Source of the DNA: Oleiharenicola lentus
Lineage (GTDB): Bacteria > Verrucomicrobiota > Verrucomicrobiia > Opitutales > Opitutaceae
DNA length: 64,000 bases
Assembly (NCBI RefSeq): GCF_004118375.1
Contig: NZ_SDHX01000002.1
Location: 1,105,001 to 1,169,000 of the forward strand
Direction of reading: 5' to 3'
In this document: one piece after another, positions 42,778 through 49,977 of the stretch
How the letters are laid out: each line of letters opens with the position of its first letter
Position numbering within the stretch: the first letter of the stretch is position 1
The notes under the pieces: generated by a model
Told to the model about the DNA's origin: nothing
Databases searched by the model: none
What the model saw: only the letters and a program-made list of their open reading frames with translations
Translations under genes and position numbers: made by a program

Positions 42778-43368
42778 GTGACCGCCGAAACCAATCCAGA
42801 GCTCGACCGACAGCGGGAAGCCGTCTTTGCCGAGGTCGGCCGGAATGTCGTCCTGTTTCAGGACATCGAGCGGATGCTGAAAATCGTGCTCAACCACGGA
42901 CAGGTCACCTTCACGGCGAGTCAACTCAAGGAATGGAATGGTCAGACACCCACGCCCTACTCCAAACGGATGTTGGGTGAACTCATCGAGCCCCTGATCC
43001 AGAATCACCTGACCCCGGGTGAGCCGGAGGGACAGGCCCTCGCCAAGGACATAGAGATCGTGATCCGCACCGGATTCACGGTGGATCTGAAGGAGGAGGA
43101 GAGAGCGGCTTTTCGGATCCGTTTGGAGGACATGGTCAGGCAGCGAAACGAATTCATCCACCACCTGCTGGACTGGCTGAGACTGGAGACGATGGAGGAC
43201 TGCCAGTCGGCAATCGATCGGCTGAGCCACCAGAGGGAAAACCTAAAACCGCTCTATCATGACATCAGAAATATTCTGAAGGTGTTTCTGGAGACTTGGG
43301 ATGAAATGCCGCGCGTGATTGAGGCAATGCGTGCGGAAGAAACCCTCCGTCGCGCCAACCAGAGTTAG
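42778..43368 (+). CDS. HEPN-like hypothetical protein
   Basis: 196 residues from GTG 42778, 9 nt after the DUF6979 stop. Predicted mostly helical. It contains RNEFIH at about residues 123-128, matching the R-x4-H signature of HEPN ribonucleases, within a MVRQRNEFIHHLLDW helix. No other family recognised. If it is a HEPN RNase, it would fit the surrounding defence-like genes; only the motif supports this. Confidence 0.55.
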   Translation: MTAETNPELDRQREAVFAEVGRNVVLFQDIERMLKIVLNHGQVTFTASQLKEWNGQTPTPYSKRMLGELIEPLIQNHLTPGEPEGQALAKDIEIVIRTGFTVDLKEEERAAFRIRLEDMVRQRNEFIHHLLDWLRLETMEDCQSAIDRLSHQRENLKPLYHDIRNILKVFLETWDEMPRVIEAMRAEETLRRANQS

Positions 43369-43548
43369 ACTCTGGCGCCAGGGCGCCGTCCCGGCTTTGT
43401 GTTTCTTGGGGAATTTTATGTGCGTTCGCGGTGGGCGGAGGGATTTCGCTCCAAATCTTGGCCCGGGCATGCACCGTGGCGCCCGACAATTCGCTTGGTG
43501 TGGGTCCACGCCGTCTGCCTGCCGGCGGATGCGCGGACCTTCGGCCCC

Positions 43549-44616
43549 ATGAAACACCCTTACTACCCCGCCCTCGACGGTCTCCGCACGATCGCGGTTG
43601 GCATCGTCCTCTGCGCGCATGGCGGCGTGCCGTGGTTCCGCAGCGGCGGCGTGGGCGTGGACATTTTCTTTGTCCTGAGCGGATTCCTCATCACGACCAT
43701 CCTCAGCACGGAACGGCAGCGGACGGGCGCGATCGCCTTCCGGAATTTCTACGCCCGGCGCTTCCTGCGGCTGGCCCCGGCGCTGGTCCTCACCTGCGCC
43801 GTGGTGGCGGTGGCGAAGCCGGCGTTCGGCGAACCGTTTCCCGGCACGGACATCGCCTTCGCGCTGAGCTACACGGCGAACTGGGTGCAGGCGCTCTACC
43901 ACTACCACCTCACGTGGCTGAACCACTGCTGGTCGCTGGCCATCGAGGAGCAGTTCTACCTGATCTGGCCGCTGGTCATCCTCGGGGTGGAACGGATCGG
44001 ACGCTCGCCGGCGGCCAAGGCCGGGCTCCTGCTCGGCGGGGCGGCCGTCATCGCGGTTTACCGCGCGTGGCACGTCGGCGTCTGGACGGATGAGCGGATC
44101 AACTTCGGCCTCGATACGCGCATGGACTCGCTCATGACCGGCGCGGCGCTGGCGTATGCGGTGCAGGCGTGGCGCAACGCTCCCGGGGGAACCGGCGCTC
44201 CGCGCGGGTTGGCCTGGGTCAGCCCCGTCCTCGGCCGGGTCCTCGCGCCGCTCGCGCTCGTGACGCTGTTTCTGATCCCCAACATCGTGACGTGGTATAG
44301 CCCGTGGATGGGCTGGATCGGCTACGTGCTGGTGGCCGGCCTGGCGGCGACGGTGCTGGCGGACCTCGTGTTGGGCCGGCACTCGCTGCTGGCGCCGGTG
44401 CTGGCGACGCGGCCGATGGTGTTTGTCGGGAAGATTTCCTACGGGCTCTACCTCCTGCACCTGCCGGTGTATTTCGCCGTGGAGAAACTCATCCCCGAGG
44501 CCCCGCTGGCGGTGCGCCTCGGCTGGAAGGTCAGCGTGAGCCTGGCCCTGGCCACCGCCTCGTATTTCTGGCTGGAGCGCCGCTTCCTGGCGCTGAAATC
44601 CAAGTTTGATGGGTAG
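43549..44616 (+). CDS. Acyltransferase 3 family membrane protein (OafA/YrhL-like)
   Basis: 355 residues with about ten hydrophobic helices. Typical elements are YYPALDGLRTIAVGIVLCAHGG, GVDIFFVLSGFLIT, RRFLRLAPALVL, SLAIEEQFYLIWP and ISYGLYLLHLPVYF. Transfers acyl groups to extracytoplasmic sugars. ATG 43549 starts the conserved LDGLR segment. The 180 nt upstream (43369-43548) contains no clear gene. Confidence 0.92.
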   Translation: MKHPYYPALDGLRTIAVGIVLCAHGGVPWFRSGGVGVDIFFVLSGFLITTILSTERQRTGAIAFRNFYARRFLRLAPALVLTCAVVAVAKPAFGEPFPGTDIAFALSYTANWVQALYHYHLTWLNHCWSLAIEEQFYLIWPLVILGVERIGRSPAAKAGLLLGGAAVIAVYRAWHVGVWTDERINFGLDTRMDSLMTGAALAYAVQAWRNAPGGTGAPRGLAWVSPVLGRVLAPLALVTLFLIPNIVTWYSPWMGWIGYVLVAGLAATVLADLVLGRHSLLAPVLATRPMVFVGKISYGLYLLHLPVYFAVEKLIPEAPLAVRLGWKVSVSLALATASYFWLERRFLALKSKFDG

Positions 44617-44634
44617 CGCGGGTTAAATTGAACT

Positions 44635-44727
44635 GTAGCCGCGTTGGACCCCGCGGCCGCGGGAGACAACGTGGTCGTCCCCTGACCACGCTTTCGTCCC
44701 GCGGACGCGTGACTCAAGCGCGGCTAC
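44635..44727. repeat. REP element (copy 1)
   Basis: GTAGCCGCGTTGGA ... ACAACGTGGTCGTCC ... GACCACGCTTTCGTCCCGCG ... TCAAGCGCGGCTAC. An 80-90 nt imperfect palindrome; related copies are listed around 49.0-50.0 and at 59.7 kb. Confidence 0.8.
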
Positions 44728-44851
44728 AGGTAAACCAAGCCGAAGCCGGCTTCGAGGCAGGGGACCCGCGGGGAATCAACGCCCCCCGCCCAGCCCAGAA
44801 AATCCTTGCGCGGCCTAAGGCAGATCGTAGGTTGCGCGACTTCCGTTGAGG

Positions 44852-44928
44852 GTCCCCATCGTCTAGCCCGGTCAGGACACCACCCTTTCACGGTGAGAAC
44901 CGGGGTTCGAATCCCCGTGGGGACGCCA
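44852..44928 (+). tRNA. tRNA-Glu (UUC)
   Basis: 77 nt including an encoded CCA. The acceptor arms GTCCCCA/TGGGGAC pair, the T arm is CGGGGTTCGAATCCCCG and the anticodon loop CTTTCAC places TTC at positions 34-36. Close in sequence to other bacterial tRNA-Glu genes. Its last 22 nt (with flanking ACG) recur exactly at 45079-45100 and 45254-45275. Confidence 0.97.
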
Positions 44929-44935
44929 ACGAAGA

Positions 44936-44959
44936 AACCCGCCGCAAGGCGGGTTTTTT
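44936..44959 (+). terminator. Rho-independent terminator after tRNA-Glu
   Basis: Stem AACCCGCC / GGCGGGTT with GCAA tetraloop, followed by a T-run. Confidence 0.9.
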
Positions 44960-45076
44960 CGTGGTCGGACCACGGGTGATGAGAACCCTTGGGTTCGACG
45001 ACCGGAGCGAAGCGGAGGGAGAAGGGGCGCGGCCCAGCCGCGAGTGCGCAGCACCGGTGCCGGTTCGGCGGCACCG

Positions 45077-45142
45077 CCAATCCCCGTGGGGACGCCAACG
45101 GTAAAAGCCTCTCAACCTCCAAGTTGAGGGGCTTTTCCGTAA
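45077..45142 (+). repeat. tRNA-Glu 3'-end copy with terminator (copy 1)
   Basis: AATCCCCGTGGGGACGCCAA (start of a 22-nt exact copy of the tRNA 3' end, 45079-45100), followed by the stem-loop AAAAGCCTCTCAACC...GGTTGAGGGGCTTTT-like terminator at 45103-45136. An almost identical unit lies at 45252-45317. Confidence 0.88.
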
Positions 45143-45251
45143 GCGCTTGGCGAGCATCGCCAAGTTCGAACCCCGGAGGGGTTTGTGGAGGCCGTAGGCC
45201 GGAACGGACGAGGCCCAGCCTCGGTCGCGAAGCGATGCCGCCCTCGCGGCA

Positions 45252-45317
45252 CCAATCCCCGTGGGGACGCCAACGGTAAAAGCCTCTCAACCTCCAGGTT
45301 GAGGGGCTTTTCCGTTT
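45252..45317 (+). repeat. tRNA-Glu 3'-end copy with terminator (copy 2)
   Basis: The same 22 nt of tRNA 3' end (45254-45275) and terminator hairpin (45278-45311) as the copy at 45077. They differ by one base in the hairpin loop (CTCCAAG versus CTCCAGG). The hipT stop codon lies about 55 nt beyond. Confidence 0.88.
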
Positions 45318-45371
45318 GGCGCCTGAAGCTAGGCTTCAGGTTCGAACCCTTGGGTTCGACGTAGCAACGGT

Positions 45372-46301
45372 TCAGGCGAGCCCCAGGCGCTCGCGGCGCT
45401 CGCCGAGAAGGGCCAGATAACGGTCCTTCATTTCCGCCGACAGGAAGCTGTTCATGATCCGGTCCGGCCAGGCGGAGCTGGCGGCGGCGAAACGTTTCCT
45501 GGCCTGGTCAACCTGGGCCGCGGTGAGACCCAGGCGTTCGCCGGCGAGGTAACCCCAGAACAGCTTCGCCTGCAGGTTGGACTTCCTGCCCTGCAGGGGC
45601 AGGGCGAGTTCCTCCCGGTTCTTGGGATTGGAAATCGTCGAATTGAGCAGGTCGTAGGCGGGGGCGAGCTCCACCTTGTCATCGCGGGTGATGAGCGACC
45701 AGTTCTTCAGGTGCATGTCCTCGTTGCCGGTGAGAAAGGCAAAGAGGAGTCGGTCGAGAAACTTCCGGCGCTCCAGCACGGGGAAGGTGCAAAAACGATC
45801 GATCACCTCGATCAGGTGCTCGGTGCTGGAGTCGTATTTGGTGTCACGACTCGCGCCGCTTAACTGCGCGAAATCCTCCACCGGCAACTTGTCCCAACCC
45901 TGGCGGTCGAAGCGCCGGATAAAGTACGAGCGCGTGGCATCGGCGTTGAGCAGGAGACCATGAACCGGAACCTCGATGCCGACCGTTTCGGCCAGCGACA
46001 TGGTGAGAGCCTCGTTCTCGGGGAGCTCCGGATAGATCATGTGCGGCGGCTTGACGATGAAGCGCCCGCCGTGGTCGACCACGGCCATCCGCCCTTCAGG
46101 GACCTTGAGCACGGTGCTGACCTTGGGCTGCATGCCCTGAATGGACATTTTCGACGCCCGCGCGGCCGCCTCGGCAATGAGCTGCTCGCGCGTGTGGGGA
46201 AGAGGGGTCAGGGCGGCGAGCCGCCGATCGAGCAGGCGCAGCCCGGCTGGTGAATACGGACCGGGCCCGGCCCAGGGCTCGCTGGTGATCAGACACCTCA
46301 T
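45372..46301 (-). CDS. hipT: HipT-like kinase toxin (HipA kinase domain)
   Basis: 309 residues: a HipA-type kinase lacking the N-subdomain 1, which is encoded separately upstream. Landmarks are the Gly-rich loop ASKMSIQGMQPKVS near residue 53 (the Ser-containing loop autophosphorylated in HipT), catalytic loop TGNEDMHLKNW near 195, and the metal-binding APAYDLLNST near 215. Overlaps hipS by 4 nt (ATGA, 46298-46301). In the E. coli HipBST system HipT phosphorylates tryptophanyl-tRNA synthetase; the substrate here is unknown. Confidence 0.88.
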   Translation of the reverse strand: MRCLITSEPWAGPGPYSPAGLRLLDRRLAALTPLPHTREQLIAEAAARASKMSIQGMQPKVSTVLKVPEGRMAVVDHGGRFIVKPPHMIYPELPENEALTMSLAETVGIEVPVHGLLLNADATRSYFIRRFDRQGWDKLPVEDFAQLSGASRDTKYDSSTEHLIEVIDRFCTFPVLERRKFLDRLLFAFLTGNEDMHLKNWSLITRDDKVELAPAYDLLNSTISNPKNREELALPLQGRKSNLQAKLFWGYLAGERLGLTAAQVDQARKRFAAASSAWPDRIMNSFLSAEMKDRYLALLGERRERLGLA

Positions 46302-46606
46302 TCGGCTGCCTCAATCCTGAGTGAACCGACCACGTCGCGGCCGACGGCGAGCAACTGACCAAAGAGGTCGCCCTTATCGAGCTTGCGCTGCCTGAGGAGG
46401 GCATCGAGCTGCCCGCCCTCGGGCAACAATCCCTCGAAGGGGGCGGGAAAGCCCTCGAATTCCCACACCCGGGTCTTCGTTGGCATGGTGAGGGAGACGG
46501 GTTCCCCCTGGTATCCCTCGTCGTAGGTGAAACGAAACTTGCCGGAGTCGAGTGACACGAGCAGTCCGGCGAGCTGACGTTTTTGGTAGATGCGGGCCGT
46601 TCTCAT
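46298..46606 (-). CDS. hipS: HipS-like protein (HipA N-terminal subdomain)
   Basis: 102 residues corresponding to the N-subdomain 1 of HipA (ARIYQKRQLAGLLVSLDSGKFRFTYDEGYQGEPVSLTMP...FPAPFEGLLPEGGQLDALLRQ). In HipBST systems this small protein, rather than HipB, is the antitoxin. Overlaps both hipB and hipT by 4 nt, so all three are coupled. Confidence 0.87.
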   Translation of the reverse strand: MRTARIYQKRQLAGLLVSLDSGKFRFTYDEGYQGEPVSLTMPTKTRVWEFEGFPAPFEGLLPEGGQLDALLRQRKLDKGDLFGQLLAVGRDVVGSLRIEAAE

Positions 46607-46899
46607 ACCGGTGTGCGCGCCTCCGCCACTGCTGATGAATCAGGTGATGATGATGCCGATGCCGTCGGTGACGATGAAGCGGATGCCATGGCCTCACGCT
46701 CAAGCAGGGGGCTGCGCCATTCAGCCGTGATGTTGAGCACCCTGAAGATCTTTAGCAGGGTATCCCATTGCACAGACTCCTTGCCGTTCTCGATATCCCA
46801 GATGACCGTCTTGCCCACTCCAGCCAAACTCGCGAGCCCAGCCTGAGAAAGGCCTGCCTTCTTGCGGTGCTTCTGGATGAGTTCTGCGACCGAGGTCAT
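46603..46899 (-). CDS. hipB: HipB-like XRE-family regulator of the HipBST module
   Basis: 98 residues from ATG 46899 with a Cro/C1 HTH (LIQKHRKKAGLSQAGLASLAGVGKTVIWDIENGKESV, about residues 6-45) and a Ser/Ala-rich C-terminal tail. The start is chosen because an operator-like palindrome begins 3 nt upstream and the frame before it is AT-rich promoter DNA. The frame is also open to 46944. First gene of a hipB-hipS-hipT operon. Confidence 0.87.
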   Translation of the reverse strand: MTSVAELIQKHRKKAGLSQAGLASLAGVGKTVIWDIENGKESVQWDTLLKIFRVLNITAEWRSPLLEREAMASASSSPTASASSSPDSSAVAEARTPV

Positions 46900-46901
46900 A
46901 T

Positions 46902-47060
46902 TACCGTTATGGCAGTATAATCGCACATAAAATGCTAAACTCAATATAGAAAGATATGATTTGTAGATAATAATACCGCTTAGGCGGTAATATTGGATTA
47001 ATTCTGAACTATCCTGAACAAAGCGCAGAAATCATGACTAAATTTACTGCCTTAGCGGCA
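46902..47060 (-). promoter_or_regulatory. hipBST promoter with three operator-like palindromes
   Basis: Three 16-nt sites share the pattern TACYGYYTWDGCRGYA: 46902-46917 (TACCGTTATGGCAGTA), 46974-46989 (TACCGCTTAGGCGGTA, near perfect) and 47045-47060 (TACTGCCTTAGCGGCA). On the minus strand a candidate -35 TTGAGT (46944-46939) and -10 TATACT (46919-46914) overlap the first site. The region is strikingly AT-rich for this genome. Autoregulation by HipB is inferred. Confidence 0.78.
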
Positions 47061-47091
47061 TATTTCGTCGGTTTTCTATGAACTAAGGAAT

Positions 47092-47535
47092 GCTCACGTA
47101 GCAGAGCAAAGATCCTTTGCAGCCCCATGTCATCGGAAGCCACAGGGGGGCAGCTACCACACGGGACCTACCAGCCCGCGCGGAGCGCCGGCTCCACCCC
47201 CGATCCAAGCTCGCCCTCCGCGATCTCTGCGGTCTCCGCGTTTAGAAATCCGATTCCTTCGTGTCTTGGTGTCTTTGTGGTGCCATCGGCTCGATGCCTT
47301 GATCGCCAAACGGCCGGTGCGGAGACCGGCCCTCCAAGAAAATCGAATCGGCCGCGCGGGAGCTTGGCCCTCCGAGTGTGAATCGCTGGATCCTTCTCCC
47401 GCTCCGCGGGATCAGGACGCCGATCGGATTCCGATCGGCGCTTTACGCGGAAAACGGGCGCGGGCTTGGGCTACTGTCTGAATCGTGCGGTGGTTGTCGG
47501 CACCGGGTCGCTCCCCCGACCCTCCGCCCCACCCC
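47092..47535. other. Intergenic region with repeat debris
   Basis: Holds a reverse relative of the CACGAA/CGCGGAG unit seen at 33.3 kb (about 47205-47285), a GTGCGGAGACCGG palindrome (47311-47335) and a GATCAGGACGCCGATCGGAT-type repeat before the MFS start. No gene or clear promoter was identified. Confidence 0.5.
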
Positions 47536-48987
47536 ATGGTCCCCTCCCCGTCCGCCTCCGCGGCTGCGCCGATCGTCGCCCGCGCGGGCACGCTCCACTA
47601 CACCCGCGGCAACCTCTTCGCCATCTTCGCCTGGCTCCTCGGCGCGGAGGTCGTGTTCGTGCTCATCGACATCATCGAGCCGCAGGTCCTGCCCGTCCTC
47701 CTGAAACTCCACGGCGCGACCGACACGCAGATCGCGATCATCATCGGCTCGGTCAACGCGGTGCTCCAGCTCCTCATCATGCCACCGCTGGGCTACTGGA
47801 GCGACCGGCTGCGCACGCGCTGGGGCCGCCGCATCCCGGTCCTGTTCTGGGTCACTCCGTTCGTCACGCTCTTCCTCGCGCTGACGCCGTTCTCGCCGGA
47901 AATCGCGGCCTGGCTCGCCGGCATTCCCGTCCTCAACCAGTGGCTGCACCTCCTGCCGCTGGCGCCGGTGATCTCCGTCTTCGCTGTGCTGGTGATCCTG
48001 TACCGCACGGTCCAGACGGCGACCAACGTCTGTTTCTTCGGCCTGCTGCGCGACGTGGTGCCCGACACGCACATGGGCCGCTTTCTCGCCCTGTTCCGGG
48101 TCTTCGGCGCGGCGGGCACGGCCATCGTGAGCTACTGGCTGCTCGGGCTCACCGAGACGCACAGCAAACACATCTTCATCGGCATCGCGGTGCTCAATCT
48201 CGGGTGCTTCTCCCTGCTCTGCTGGTTCGTGCGCGAGGGCGAGTATCCGCCGGTGGAGCCCAACGCCGCCGGGGCGGGCGCCGGCCGCGCGGCGCGCCTC
48301 TGGGCCGCGACCAAGACTTTTTGCCGCGAATCCTACCGCCACCCGGTCTACCTGTGGTTCTACTTCGTGCGCGTCTGCCTCTACGGCGCCCTGCTCGGGC
48401 TGTCGCACTTCACCATCTTCTTCCCCCAGCACGAGCTGGGCATGGACCTGATGAAGATCGGCGCCTACCGCACCTACCCGCTCCTGGTCTGGATCGTGAT
48501 CGCCTTCCCCGTGGGCTGGCTGGTGGACCGCAAGGGCGCCGTCGCGGTGCTGAAATGGGGCCTCATCATGATCACCCTCGGCTACGTGCTGACCTTCTTC
48601 CTCGCCACCGGGCCGCTCAGCTTCCTGGCGGGCAACATGATCTTCGGCGTGGCGTTCTGGGTCGTGATGATGGCCCAGCTCAAGCTGACCGCGGAGGTCT
48701 TCCACCCGCAGCGCTACAGCCAGCTGGCCGGCGCCAACACCATCGTGCAGTCGCTGATGATTGCCGTCGTCATCAGCCCCGTCTGCGGCTGGATCCTCGA
48801 CGCCCTCAAGGGCTGGTCGCACACCCTCACGCTGCCCGGCGCGGGCGAGGTTGTGATCGGGCCCTACCGGCTCGTTTACCTGATGATGGGCGCGTGCTAC
48901 CTGCTGGCGCTCTTCGGCCTGAACCGCGTCGGCCACCACATGCGCCAGCACACCGGCCCGGATGGGAAGTATCTGGCGCCGTTGTGA
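47536..48987 (+). CDS. MFS transporter (SLC45/GPH-like sugar transporter)
   Basis: 483 residues with about 12 transmembrane helices. The cytoplasmic loop GYWSDRLRTRWGRRIPVLFW matches the SDRxRxRxGRRRP motif of SLC45/GPH-type sugar carriers. ATG 47536 is taken because it leaves a short hydrophilic N-terminus before FAIFAWLLGAEVVFVLIDII. It stands alone, with REP elements downstream. Substrate unknown, likely an oligosaccharide or glycoside. Confidence 0.88.
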   Translation: MVPSPSASAAAPIVARAGTLHYTRGNLFAIFAWLLGAEVVFVLIDIIEPQVLPVLLKLHGATDTQIAIIIGSVNAVLQLLIMPPLGYWSDRLRTRWGRRIPVLFWVTPFVTLFLALTPFSPEIAAWLAGIPVLNQWLHLLPLAPVISVFAVLVILYRTVQTATNVCFFGLLRDVVPDTHMGRFLALFRVFGAAGTAIVSYWLLGLTETHSKHIFIGIAVLNLGCFSLLCWFVREGEYPPVEPNAAGAGAGRAARLWAATKTFCRESYRHPVYLWFYFVRVCLYGALLGLSHFTIFFPQHELGMDLMKIGAYRTYPLLVWIVIAFPVGWLVDRKGAVAVLKWGLIMITLGYVLTFFLATGPLSFLAGNMIFGVAFWVVMMAQLKLTAEVFHPQRYSQLAGANTIVQSLMIAVVISPVCGWILDALKGWSHTLTLPGAGEVVIGPYRLVYLMMGACYLLALFGLNRVGHHMRQHTGPDGKYLAPL

Positions 48988-49001
48988 AGATTGCTGGGAA
49001 T

Positions 49002-49085
49002 GTAGCCGCGTTGGAGCGCAGCGACAACGTGGTTCATCCCCGACCACGCTTTCGTCCCGCCAACGCGGGACTCAAGCGCGGCTAC
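49002..49085. repeat. REP element (copy 2)
   Basis: GTAGCCGCGTTGGAGCGCAG ... GACCACGCTTTCGTCCCGCC ... TCAAGCGCGGCTAC, directly after the MFS gene. Confidence 0.85.
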
Positions 49086-49096
49086 CTGAGCGGGAA

Positions 49097-49721
49097 GTAG
49101 CCGCCTTGGAGCGCAGCGACAAGGTGGTCAGAAGCCCGGTCAGTCCGGCAAAGCGTTCCAATAATTCCACCACGCATCACGAAATGTTGGCTGACGGGGA
49201 TCCAGACCGGGCAAAGCGCGCACCAGAGAACCGGTGAAAGGCCACTCAGACGGTGTGGAGACAAGCCCGGCACGCACCGGATTCTCGCTGATATAATGGG
49301 CCAGCGCCGTGAAGGCGTCGGCCCCGGATTCATTGGTCCGCAAGACATGGTCGTAAGCCTGCTTTTGCAGACTGAAGGGATGGAGCTCCGCATTGAGGCG
49401 GCGTCGGACGGCGCGGCTCCAGAGGGTCTGGTCACTGGCTGGGTTCATGCCCGCGGAAAGCACATGAATGTGGTCCGGCATCAGGCAATAGGCGGGAACC
49501 GCCACGGCATAGCGTTCCGGATTAATCTCGAGGATTGAGCGAAACGCGGTGTGGAATTTCGGAGTCAACCAGCCGGTGCGCCGGCTGGCGATGCCCATGG
49601 TCCAGTGAATGAACCCGCGACCGCGATAGGCGTCTGGCAACAGGCGCGGAAGATGCCGTTGGGGAGCGAGGCTCACACCTGGATCGAGCCACGCTTTCGC
49701 CTTCGGCTCAAGCGCGGCTAC
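49097..49721 (-). mobile_element. RAYT unit: transposase gene flanked by REP halves
   Basis: The left flank (49097-49131) is the first half of the REP palindrome (GTAGCCGCCTTGGAGCGCAG...), and the right flank (49686-49721) is the second half (GCCACGCTTTCGCC...GCGCGGCTAC). The transposase gene fills the space between the halves, as expected for a REP-associated tyrosine transposase unit. Confidence 0.82.
49140..49676 (-). CDS. rayT: REP-associated tyrosine transposase (RAYT, IS200-like Y1 fold)
   Basis: 178 residues from GTG 49676. It carries the HUH-type metal motif in YCLMPDHIHVL (near residue 66), a candidate nucleophilic Tyr in QAYDHVLRTNE, and the diagnostic YISENPVRAGLV segment. Such proteins cut single-stranded REP DNA and are thought to spread REP elements. 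REP copies occur on both sides and elsewhere in the window. GTG 49676 is the nearest plausible start; the frame upstream runs into REP sequence. Confidence 0.87.
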   Translation of the reverse strand: MSLAPQRHLPRLLPDAYRGRGFIHWTMGIASRRTGWLTPKFHTAFRSILEINPERYAVAVPAYCLMPDHIHVLSAGMNPASDQTLWSRAVRRRLNAELHPFSLQKQAYDHVLRTNESGADAFTALAHYISENPVRAGLVSTPSEWPFTGSLVRALPGLDPRQPTFRDAWWNYWNALPD

Positions 49722-49737
49722 ACAGGAAAAGCGGAAG

Positions 49738-49812
49738 GTAGCCGCGTTGGAGCGTAGCGACAACGTGGTCGTCTCCGGACCACGCTTTCGCCCTTGGCTC
49801 AAGCGCGGCTAC
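49738..49812. repeat. REP element (copy 3)
   Basis: GTAGCCGCGTTGGAGCGTAG ... GGACCACGCTTTCGCCCTTG ... AAGCGCGGCTAC. Confidence 0.85.
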
Positions 49813-49825
49813 ACCTGAACGCGAA

Positions 49826-49963
49826 GTAGCCGCCTTGGAGCGAAGTCCCTCGACAGGCTCGGGACCTTGAGCTTGTCGAAACGGCGACAATGTGGTCGGG
49901 AACGTGAAACGCATCTGAGGGCCACGCTTTCGTCCCGCAGACGCGGGACTCAAACGCGGCTAC
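49826..49963. repeat. REP element (copy 4) with a nested second repeat
   Basis: A REP palindrome is interrupted at 49846-49880 by an inverted element (TCGACAGGCTCGGGACC / TTGAGCTTGTCGA) related to the one inside the sialidase-like gene at 3224-3242. The outer REP continues to GCGGCTAC at 49963. Confidence 0.8.
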
Positions 49964-49977
49964 ACCAAGTCCTCCAT

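Noticed and set aside
44724-45290. Minus-strand ORFs (RWRPHGDSNPG-type peptides) across tRNA-Glu
   Set aside because: The well-known spurious translation of a tRNA reverse complement and its 3'-end copies.
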